A stretch of DNA of 39,391 bases, taken from NCBI GenBank assembly GCA_963976625.1, contig CAXBLA010000030.1, forward strand, positions 1-39,391, in the 5' to 3' direction. The notes below the pieces were generated by a model that did no database searches, was not told the origin of the DNA, and saw nothing but the letters and a program-made list of their open reading frames with translations. The position numbers and the translations under genes are program-made. Below are positions 32,996 through 39,391 of the stretch, one piece after another. The stretch is from UBA1924 sp963976625 (GTDB lineage: Bacteria; Planctomycetota; Phycisphaerae; Phycisphaerales; UBA1924). Numbering within the stretch: the stretch's first letter is position 1; each line of letters begins with the position of its first letter.

Positions 32996-35245
32996 TTACG
33001 GGCAGCCGGCGCCGAAGGCGTCGAGGAATGCGGACACATCGAAGAAGTCGTAGACCCCGTCATCGGTGAGATCGGCGATTGAATCTTGTGCGCCGAATGC
33101 ATCGAGGAAAGCGGAGACATCAAAGAAGTCGAGGATGCCGTCGTCGGTAATGTCTGCGGGGCAGGCGGCTTGGCAGAGTTCGCGGACGATGCGGAAGCCG
33201 TCGATCGCGCCTTCGACCAAGGTGTCCTCACCGCCGTCTTCGACGGTGACGCGGACACGGATGAGTCCGTTATCGTTGACATGATCCCCGAGCACATACT
33301 GCTTGGAGCGCCAGCCCTCGGTGTTGGTCAGGCGGTCGAGCTCGATCCATGAGATGCCGCCGTTGTCGGAAACGGAGATGGTCATGGCGTCGGCTTCTTC
33401 TTGACCGAACATCCAGACATCGAGTTCGAGGACGGGCTCGTCGATTTCGCTGAGGTTGAAGAAGACCGAGCGGAGCTCGACGCCATCGCCGTCCACATCG
33501 TTGGTGTCGCCCGAGCCGGTGACATAGCAGCGCCCAGAGCCGTCGGCGTCGCTGCTGGGCACGATGGTGCCATCGCCGGTGGGCAGCAGGCGAATCCATC
33601 GGCCTTCGGAGTTCGAGCCGAGCGTGGAGCGTGTCCAGCCGGTGTCGGTCTCGAAGTTGTCCTCGCTGGCGACGGTGAGCCCGTCGAGTGCGACGGTGGT
33701 GAACGGGTTGTCTTCGCCCTGGTCTGGGACGACGGTGAGGGTGCCCTCAACATCACGAACCTCGAAATAGTACGCGACCCCGGAGCCGCACTCGACGGCT
33801 GGGAAAGTCGCGGTGAACGCGCCGTCGATGCCGCCCTCTCCTTCGCTCATGGATTGTGCGACGAAGCCATTGCCCGAATCGATGTACATGGTTGGGACGC
33901 CGTCGATGGTCTGGCCGTGGAGGTTGTCGATGGTGAGCGTGGCGATGTCGCCGCCGTCGGGCGAGATGTGTGTGGGCTCGAAGAGCAGCGAGGCTTGGAT
34001 AATCCGGGGGATGCAGATCCCGAGCGGGTTGTTGAGTGCGTTCTGGAGCCCGCTGTTGAAGAGGCTCATGCCGTTGTTGGCCCCGCCGGTGCTCCCGCAC
34101 CCGGCGTTGGTGTGGATGCCGATGGCGAGGTTGGTGGTGTCGTCGAGGATGACCGAGCCCGAGTTGCCCCCGGTGGTGTCAGTGGTGTAGCGGACGGTGT
34201 TGCCCGAGAAGGTGACCAGTGGGCCGACATGGGTTTTCTGCACGCCGTTCCATGTGCGGGACACGGGCGAGGAAGTTGAGCCGTAGCCCGTGATGCGGAT
34301 CGGACGCCCGTCGGCCGGTGGCGGCGAGGTGGCGAGTGTGTGGCTCTCGCCCTGGGCCTGGAGGGGGGTGAGCCCGGTGTTGGCGTTATCGAAGACGCCG
34401 AAGAAGGTCCAGTCGTTGCCGATGAAGATGTTTGATGCGCTCTGGATGGAGTCGGCGTCGACGAAGTATTGGTCCTGAGGCGACGGGCTGCGCAGCGCGC
34501 CGCCGCTGCTTGAGAGCGGGACATTGAACTGCATGACATTGCCGTTGCTGGTGCCGCAGTGGGCGGCGGTGAGGAAGCAGCTGCCGTGCTCGCCGATCAG
34601 CCAGGCGCTGCACGCCTGAGGCATCAATCGTCCGTCGCGTGGGTCGTTGGAGAGCTGGCGATCGTCGGTGGTGAAACAGATCGAGCGATCGCTGGGCTGT
34701 GTGGGCTCCGAGGCTTGGACACCCGAGACCTTGATGCGGTTGATCTGTGCGTTGGCGTTGGGCGAGGCCATGAGTTCGACGCGTACGGCGTTGCCGTTGA
34801 AGTAGGCGCTGGTGTTGCCCCACTCGGCGAGTGTCTTTGTATCGAGGTACTGCTCGTAGCCGTCTTCGAGCGAGCTGATGCGGATGTAGCTCTCGCGGAC
34901 CTGCTCGGTGGACTTGGCGAGGACGACATCCTCGAAGCGCAGGCGGACCCAGCCGGCGTCGTCGATGCGCACGACCTGCGACCAGACGGGGACCTGCACG
35001 GGGCGTGCCTGATCGGATTGAATGCTCGGATCGATGCGGATGATGCCCGAGTCGTAGTTCTTGATAAACTCACGGATCGCGGGTTCGATGATCGGAGTGG
35101 TGATCTGCGTTGGGTCTGGTTGGACGACCCAGCCATCGAGCGCACTCTTGTCTGCGCCGAGCTGGCTTTGGGCTTGGGCATTGGTCACTGAACAGAGCCC
35201 GCCGACGCATGTCAGCACGATAGCAATAGTGTGAACACTCTTCAT
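32996..35245 (-). CDS. Secreted trypsin-like serine protease with C-terminal dockerin-like repeats
   Basis: 749 residues from ATG 35245 (AAGGA 6 bases upstream; ATG 35248 also possible, numbering here from that one). A signal peptide covers residues 1-25. The S1 triad is His230 in LTAAHC, Asp279 in NDWTFF and Ser363 in TGGNSGSVI, so the enzyme should be active. A middle beta-sandwich region with EDNFETDTGW and a YYFEVRD strand follows. The C-terminus carries two 27-residue-spaced repeats, DITDDGILDFFDVSAFLDAF and DLTDDGVYDFFDVSAFLDAF, calcium-binding dockerin/EF-type units common at the ends of planctomycete secreted proteins. It acts outside the cell or on its surface; substrate unknown. Confidence 0.85.
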   Translation of the reverse strand: MKSVHTIAIVLTCVGGLCSVTNAQAQSQLGADKSALDGWVVQPDPTQITTPIIEPAIREFIKNYDSGIIRIDPSIQSDQARPVQVPVWSQVVRIDDAGWVRLRFEDVVLAKSTEQVRESYIRISSLEDGYEQYLDTKTLAEWGNTSAYFNGNAVRVELMASPNANAQINRIKVSGVQASEPTQPSDRSICFTTDDRQLSNDPRDGRLMPQACSAWLIGEHGSCFLTAAHCGTSNGNVMQFNVPLSSSGGALRSPSPQDQYFVDADSIQSASNIFIGNDWTFFGVFDNANTGLTPLQAQGESHTLATSPPPADGRPIRITGYGSTSSPVSRTWNGVQKTHVGPLVTFSGNTVRYTTDTTGGNSGSVILDDTTNLAIGIHTNAGCGSTGGANNGMSLFNSGLQNALNNPLGICIPRIIQASLLFEPTHISPDGGDIATLTIDNLHGQTIDGVPTMYIDSGNGFVAQSMSEGEGGIDGAFTATFPAVECGSGVAYYFEVRDVEGTLTVVPDQGEDNPFTTVALDGLTVASEDNFETDTGWTRSTLGSNSEGRWIRLLPTGDGTIVPSSDADGSGRCYVTGSGDTNDVDGDGVELRSVFFNLSEIDEPVLELDVWMFGQEEADAMTISVSDNGGISWIELDRLTNTEGWRSKQYVLGDHVNDNGLIRVRVTVEDGGEDTLVEGAIDGFRIVRELCQAACPADITDDGILDFFDVSAFLDAFGAQDSIADLTDDGVYDFFDVSAFLDAFGAGCP
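33010..33150. repeat. 81-bp-spaced direct repeat encoding the two dockerin-like units
   Basis: The stretches 33010-33069 and 33091-33150 are closely similar and encode the two DFFDVSAFLDAF units. This indicates a recent or conserved internal duplication at the 3' end of the protease gene. Confidence 0.7.
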
Positions 35246-35483
35246 CATCAGTCCTTACTGGGCGGTCCAAGGGGAACACCCGCTTTTTTCTGTCGTTGTA
35301 TGGCGTCGCATTGGGCTCGTGGACCAAGATCGACGGGGCGTGGTTGCACGCCCGTATACATGCTGCACATCAAGCACCGGCGGGCTGAGAGTTCAGTGAC
35401 CGCCGACGATACCTGTGTAAGGTACCCGATCTGGGATGGATTACAAGCCGATTTCGTGCTGTTGGTGGCAGATATGGGGTGAA

Positions 35484-36629
35484 TTAGGCCCAGGGGTTGT
35501 CGCCGGCGTACCAGCGATCGAGGGTCTGGGTGACGGCTCCGCGGTAGAGCATGGTGAGCCGATCGGTGCTTAGGGCGTGGCCGTGGAGCTTGGGGGCGCT
35601 GAGTTCGTTGTAGTTGTCGGGATCGACCATCATCAGGTCCGGGTCGGCGATGTTGGACTCGCCCCGATAACCCGTCTCGTACATGGTCCGCAGGGCCCAG
35701 TAGCGCGAGGCGTAGAGCTCGAAGGCTTCGTGGTCTGAACTCGCGAGCTGATCGCCGAAGCCCGGGTTCTCGGATTCGGTGGCTTGCATGTGGTCGTCGC
35801 TGGTGACGATGTCGGACCCGAAGAGGATGCGTCCTTGGTAGCGATCGAGGAAGGCGGTGAACTCGTCGGTGGGTTGCTTGCTGAGTTCGCGGATCATCCA
35901 TTTGGTGGCGCTGGTGTCGAGGATGAGCTTGGGGTGGCGATCGAGCAGGCCGCTCAAGAATGGGAGGTTTTCTGGCCAGCCGCCCATGTGGGCCGCGAGG
36001 CAGGGCATATCAGTCGTCGTGAGCAGGCGTTCGAGCGATTCGTACTGGGCGGCTTTGGAGCCGTAGACCGAGGAGTCCTTGTACATGGTCTGGAACCAGG
36101 TGTCCGGATCGGCGCAGTGCACCATCAGCATCATGCCCAGCGATTTGCCCTTCTCGGCGATCTTGAGTTTCCAGTCGCAATCGAACGGGACCATTTCCTC
36201 GGGCGAGAGCCCCATCGAGCCCACATAGTCGCGCAGACGCGGCGCGCCCCAGAACTTGAGCATCCGGGCGCCCAGCGTGTGCCATTGATCGAGGTTCTCG
36301 AGGAAGCCCTCGGTGTGGGCCCACTGGCGGTCTTGGTGCATGTACTCGGGGATGGCGACGAAGGCGATGCGATCGCCGAGGATGTCTTTGACGGCTGCTG
36401 CTTGGGCGAGCTGTGTTTGGGAGTAGACGCGCTCGATGCCATATAAGTCGCAGACCCGCTGGTATACTTGGGCGGCGTGCTGGCCGTTGATGTGGGCGTG
36501 GGCGTCGACGATGGGGCAGACGGGTGCTCCGAGGTCTTGGCTGGCGAGCTCATAATCGAGCCCGAGCCGATTGGCGGCGGTCATTTTGATCTCGGGCCGA
36601 TTGGTTTCGGTATTGCTTGCTTTGGTCAA
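35484..36629 (-). CDS. Amidohydrolase-family (TIM-barrel) metal-dependent hydrolase
   Basis: 381 residues from a TTG at 36629, chosen because GGAG lies 8 bases upstream; ATG at 36650 or 36584 are alternatives, and the longest frame (36803) would overlap the divergent glycosyltransferase. The first strand carries VDAHAHING (metal HxH, His44/His46), later MMLMVHCADP and CLAAHMGGWPEN supply histidines, and ILFGSDIV gives the final metal-binding Asp. This matches the amidohydrolase-2 group of hydrolases and decarboxylases. A C-terminal ~80-residue extension contains TMYETGYRGESN. The substrate cannot be read. It lies back-to-back with a glycosyltransferase gene, which may hint at sugar-related chemistry. 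Confidence 0.82.
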   Translation of the reverse strand: MTKASNTETNRPEIKMTAANRLGLDYELASQDLGAPVCPIVDAHAHINGQHAAQVYQRVCDLYGIERVYSQTQLAQAAAVKDILGDRIAFVAIPEYMHQDRQWAHTEGFLENLDQWHTLGARMLKFWGAPRLRDYVGSMGLSPEEMVPFDCDWKLKIAEKGKSLGMMLMVHCADPDTWFQTMYKDSSVYGSKAAQYESLERLLTTTDMPCLAAHMGGWPENLPFLSGLLDRHPKLILDTSATKWMIRELSKQPTDEFTAFLDRYQGRILFGSDIVTSDDHMQATESENPGFGDQLASSDHEAFELYASRYWALRTMYETGYRGESNIADPDLMMVDPDNYNELSAPKLHGHALSTDRLTMLYRGAVTQTLDRWYAGDNPWA

Positions 36630-36668
36630 TGCTCTTGCTCCATATCTCATCCGTAGCCGCTCATCCAC

Positions 36669-37898
36669 ATGATAGACCCAACCGACCAATCTACCCCAAA
36701 GCCTGCGATGAAGATCGCGCTGGCCCACGACTGGTTGGTGGCTCGTCGCGGGGGTGAGCTGGTGCTTGATGCGATCGCGCGGACTCTGCGGGAGGATGAA
36801 CACTCGATCTCGAAGATTTATGCCATGTTTGACTCGGGGGCGTCAATTACAGCGGTGATTGATGTGTTGCCTAAGGTCGTTTCTCCACTCAACAAACTGC
36901 CCCAGTCGCTGCGCCGGTGGCAGTTGTTCCGATATCCGGGGGCGGTGAGGTTTTTAAGCGAGCAGTTGGCCGAAGATTATCGAGCCGAGCCCGTGGATAT
37001 GCTGATCTCGACGCATTCGGCGGCGATCAAAGCGATCCTTCCGCCCGAGTTGGTGGACAATGCTGGGTCAATCCCCCACTTGTGCTATTGCCACACGCCG
37101 GCGCGGTATCTTTGGTCTCAGCAGGGTGCGTATGGATCGGGCGGGCTCAAGGGTCGGCTGCGATCGTTGGGGCTTGGTGTTTGCACGCCGCGTTTGCGCC
37201 GGTGGGATCGGGATACGGCCAAAACCGTGACGCAGTTCATCGCCAACTCGTCGCACACCGCGGCCCAGATCAAAGAACACTACGATCGGGATTCGATCGT
37301 GATCCATCCGCCGGTGAGGACGGATGTGTTTACGCTGCCAGAGGAGGACAACGCTCCCCAACGCACCGATACCCTGTTGCTGGTCAGTGCGCTCGAGCCC
37401 TACAAGCGGGTGGACCTGGCGATCGATGCGGCGGTGCTCGCCGGGCGTGAGCTGCTGATCGTGGGCACCGGGTCGCATGATCATCCGCTCCGCAAGCATG
37501 CGATGCGTGCGCGCAAGCGGGCGGGATCGAGCACGCCGATTCGGTTCTTGGGGTATCAGACGGACGAGCAGTTGGTGAGGTTGTACCAATCTGCAGGGGC
37601 GTTCTTGTTCCCACAGATCGAGGACTTTGGGATCACGGCTGTCGAGGCCCAGGCGTGCGGGTGCCCCGTGGTCGCGCGCGATGCGGGCGGGTCGCTTGAT
37701 ACGGTGATTGCTGAGAAGAAGAACGCGACCGGTGCGTTTTTCAGCGAGCCAAACGCCGAGGCGATCCGGGATGCGATCGAGCGGGTTCCGAGCGATGGAG
37801 ATACTGCCCAGCGGTGCCGGGACAATGCGCTGCGGTTTAGCGAAGCGGAGTTCGCAGAGAAGCTGCGAACGCAGATCAGTCGTTGGCGTCGGTCTTGA
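36669..37898 (+). CDS. Family 4 (GT-B) glycosyltransferase, mannosyltransferase-like
   Basis: 409 residues. The conserved N-terminus MKIALAHDWLVARRGGELVLD begins at codon 14, so ATG 36708 is a likely start; ATG 36669 gives the longest frame, and neither has a ribosome site. CYCHTPARYLW, SALEPYKRVDLAIDA and PQIEDFGITAVEAQACG follow. Glu318 and Glu326 form the EX7E pair of GT4 donor sites. The HTPARYLW pattern is known from mannosyl/rhamnosyl transferases of exopolysaccharide loci. It is separated from the 25.7-30.3 kb polysaccharide cluster by four other genes. The 3' end overlaps the convergent flavin-reductase-like gene by 23 bp. Confidence 0.87.
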   Translation: MIDPTDQSTPKPAMKIALAHDWLVARRGGELVLDAIARTLREDEHSISKIYAMFDSGASITAVIDVLPKVVSPLNKLPQSLRRWQLFRYPGAVRFLSEQLAEDYRAEPVDMLISTHSAAIKAILPPELVDNAGSIPHLCYCHTPARYLWSQQGAYGSGGLKGRLRSLGLGVCTPRLRRWDRDTAKTVTQFIANSSHTAAQIKEHYDRDSIVIHPPVRTDVFTLPEEDNAPQRTDTLLLVSALEPYKRVDLAIDAAVLAGRELLIVGTGSHDHPLRKHAMRARKRAGSSTPIRFLGYQTDEQLVRLYQSAGAFLFPQIEDFGITAVEAQACGCPVVARDAGGSLDTVIAEKKNATGAFFSEPNAEAIRDAIERVPSDGDTAQRCRDNALRFSEAEFAEKLRTQISRWRRS

Positions 37899-38385
37899 TG
37901 CTGCGTGGGATTTTGACGGCCTGGCCATCGCAAGACACCCCGAGCACGAGCCCGACGAAGAGTTCGGTGTCGGATTCGAGATCGATCCGGCGGAGGACCT
38001 CGCAATCAAACCAGATCGGGCAGCGTGGCAGCGTGGGCGCGCCGGTGACGAGCTTGGCGGTGGGCATCGCGTCGAACGGATCGTCGTCCTCTTCGGATTG
38101 GTGCTCGTTGGGCCAGATGCTAGCTTTGCCGAAGCGTCGCTGGATGAGCTTGTCGTCGGGTTCGATGACGCCGAGGGCGAAGGCGTGGGAATCGCGGATG
38201 AGCGGATCGATCGCGTGGCCCTTCTTGGCCGACACGCAGATGAGCATGGGGTCATCGCAGCATCGGCTCACCCATTGGACGAGCATGCCCGAGCGGGTGC
38301 CGTCGTGGGCGGCGGTGAGCAGGTAGCTCCCCCCGGGCATCGAGGCGAAGGCTTGCTCAACAACATGGTCCGACGGGTTGGTCAT
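37876..38385 (-). CDS. Flavin reductase-like (FMN-binding split-barrel) protein
   Basis: 169 residues from ATG 38385. The segment GSYLLTAAHDGTRSGMLVQWVSRCCDDPMLICVS is the typical FMN-binding core of the flavin-reductase-like split barrel, followed by HAFALGVI and the later CPIWFDCEV strand. Members reduce flavin with NAD(P)H or bind FMN in a partner role. The start has AGGA ~12 bases upstream, so it is only moderately supported; upstream in-frame ATGs exist near 38430. Two adjacent cysteines (RCC) in the core are a feature I cannot explain. No oxygenase partner is in the window. Confidence 0.75.
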   Translation of the reverse strand: MTNPSDHVVEQAFASMPGGSYLLTAAHDGTRSGMLVQWVSRCCDDPMLICVSAKKGHAIDPLIRDSHAFALGVIEPDDKLIQRRFGKASIWPNEHQSEEDDDPFDAMPTAKLVTGAPTLPRCPIWFDCEVLRRIDLESDTELFVGLVLGVSCDGQAVKIPRSIKTDAND

Positions 38386-38572
38386 CAGCGGTCGTAGTCC
38401 TGGAAGTCTTTGGAGGCTGCACACGCCCATCATGATCGCTAAGACGATCTTGTGGGGCTCTTCGCTCTTGATATCGACGATATTTTTCCCCCACTTGCCC
38501 AGCCATCTCAATCTGAACAATAACGGCGCATGGTTTGCGCAGTTGAGTCATAAGTTGTTGCTTTCAAATCAT

Positions 38573-38587
38573 CTATCGACCCGATAG
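38573..38587. repeat. Small perfect inverted repeat upstream of mraZ
   Basis: ctatcg (38573-38578) and cgatag (38582-38587) flank ACC. It lies in the 340-bp divergent spacer 38386-38725, whose other content is the mraZ promoter. Role unknown. Confidence 0.4.
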
Positions 38588-38651
38588 CCACGGTACGGAT
38601 GATCCACACGCGTTCAACCTATCAACAGCCTGTCCCCAATCTGGCAAAAAA

Positions 38652-38693
38652 TGGGTGCTGCGGGTTGCGTTGTGGGGCAAAGTGGGCGATAAT
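38652..38693 (+). promoter_or_regulatory. mraZ promoter overlapped by TGGG repeats (candidate MraZ box)
   Basis: TTGCGT (38665-38670) and GATAAT (38688-38693) are 17 bases apart, a good sigma-70 promoter. TGGG occurs at 38652, 38673 and 38683, with CGGG at 38661, so the repeats fall about every 10 bases on one face of the helix and cover the promoter. MraZ of E. coli binds TGGG-type direct repeats of about this period and represses its own operon. Start codon is 33 bases downstream. Confidence 0.6.
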
Positions 38694-38725
38694 CCCACCA
38701 ATGAATACCATTGGGGATACAAGCC

Positions 38726-39187
38726 GTGCCATTTACCGGACAAGCAGAAGCGACGATCGACGCCAAACAGCGTCTGGCCGTACCTGCGAAGTTTCGGAAT
38801 CGGACCGATCCAGATACGGACGGGACGACTTGGTTCTGCATCCCTTGGCCTCAGACTGGCTCGCTTCGGCTCTACACCGAGAAGATGCACAACGAGCTGT
38901 TCACGGCTGGTCGGCGGGACCCGAGCTTGACGCCCGATGCGGATCAGGCGGAGCTCGATGTGATTCTCCACTCCGTCACGGAGCAGGTGGACATCGACGC
39001 GAACAATCGGATCCGGTTGCCCAAGTGGCAGGTCGAATCGCTGGGCTTGCCCAAGGAAGTGATCGTGCTGGGCGCGGGCGATCGGCTCGAGATCAGATGC
39101 CGGGACGCGTGGCAGAGCGAGTTCAACGACCGACTCTCGAAGATGTCCGATCTCGCTTCCATGCTCGCCAAGAGGAGCCCGAAGTAG
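38726..39187 (+). CDS. mraZ: Transcriptional regulator MraZ
   Basis: 153 residues from GTG 38726 (MPFTGQAEATID...), with GGGGA 8 bases upstream; a TTG at 38711 would add five residues. Two SpoVT-AbrB-like modules are visible: TIDAKQRLAVPAKFRN near the start and VDIDANNRIRLPKWQVESLG from about residue 92, each with the D-x-x-x-R-hydrophobic-P pattern that binds DNA. MraZ is normally the first gene of the dcw division and peptidoglycan cluster. rsmH should follow, but no start of it is certain before the window ends. The promoter carries repeats that fit autoregulation. The insert DPDTDGTTWFCIPWPQT in the first module is longer than usual. Confidence 0.92.
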   Translation: MPFTGQAEATIDAKQRLAVPAKFRNRTDPDTDGTTWFCIPWPQTGSLRLYTEKMHNELFTAGRRDPSLTPDADQAELDVILHSVTEQVDIDANNRIRLPKWQVESLGLPKEVIVLGAGDRLEIRCRDAWQSEFNDRLSKMSDLASMLAKRSPK

Positions 39188-39235
39188 AGCAGACGACTGC
39201 ACAGAACATGTGTTTCTTGTGTATCCCGGGCAGGG

Positions 39236-39361
39236 ATGCACAAGGACGCACCAAGCAAGCCGAGCACGAGACCCACGGCTGGGAATCCGATCGACTGGCA
39301 TTCGCCCGATGAGCCACCACCCATCGACGCGAGACAACTCGAACTGAGTCCACGCTGGTGA
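39236..39361 (+). CDS. Possible 41-residue ORF after mraZ
   Basis: An ATG-to-TGA frame of 41 codons in the 204-bp tail of the window, rich in Pro and Asp (DWHSPDEPPPIDARQ). The ribosome site is poor (CAGGG too close). It may be a small orphan between mraZ and rsmH or simply a chance frame; the window ends 30 bases later. Confidence 0.2.
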   Translation: MHKDAPSKPSTRPTAGNPIDWHSPDEPPPIDARQLELSPRW

Positions 39362-39391
39362 GGGGTGATTATGCCCCCTTGAACCACCAAG

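Noticed and set aside
39373..39391. Possible start of rsmH at the window end
   Set aside because: Only a few codons are visible and the ATG near 39371 meets a stop after three codons; nothing can be decided.

Overview
The window looks like a chromosomal segment of a GC-rich planctomycete, most likely of the Phycisphaerae. This is inferred from gene content, not from a search. The indications are a secreted protease ending in two tandem DxxxDxxDxxxFLDAF-type repeats, a split ribosomal/RNA polymerase block, widely spaced regulatory regions, and many starts without a clear Shine-Dalgarno sequence. No rRNA, tRNA, CRISPR array, insertion sequence or phage gene was recognised.

Layout. 1-1.4 kb: the 3' end of a SpoIIE/RsbU-type phosphatase (+) converges on a TrkA-C membrane protein and an RsbV-like STAS protein (both -). 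The STAS gene overlaps the stop of gyrA by one base. 1.4-6.3 kb: gyrA, then a large exported protein of unknown function. 6.3-6.8 kb: a perfect sigma-54 promoter consensus placed just upstream of a 30-codon ORF with its own ribosome binding site. 6.8-13.8 kb: rpsA (six S1 domains), glutamate dehydrogenase, a TPR lipoprotein, an SDR oxidoreductase coupled to a small orphan gene, and queF.

13.9-25.2 kb: the transcription/translation block, all on the minus strand: rplK-rplA-rplJ-rplL-rpoB-rpoC. secE/nusG do not precede rplK, and about 535 bp separate rplL from rpoB. RpoC has lost three of the four cysteines of the internal zinc site. 25.7-30.3 kb: a plus-strand polysaccharide-type cluster (secreted parallel beta-helix protein, GT4 glycosyltransferase, O-antigen ligase/polymerase-like membrane protein). 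A less GC-rich block runs from inside the first gene to inside the second.

30.3-35.3 kb: three exported proteins: a low-complexity mosaic protein, a small lipoprotein, and a trypsin-like protease with C-terminal dockerin-like repeats. 35.5-38.5 kb: an amidohydrolase, a second GT4 glycosyltransferase and a flavin-reductase-like protein. 38.6 kb to the end: mraZ, normally the first gene of the division/cell-wall cluster, with a promoter overlapped by TGGG repeats that fit MraZ autoregulation.

The most novel signal is the sigma-54 promoter with its micro-ORF at 6.4-6.55 kb. Next are the degenerate RpoC zinc site, the mosaic exported protein, the mraZ operator and the perfect palindrome in front of the L11 operon.
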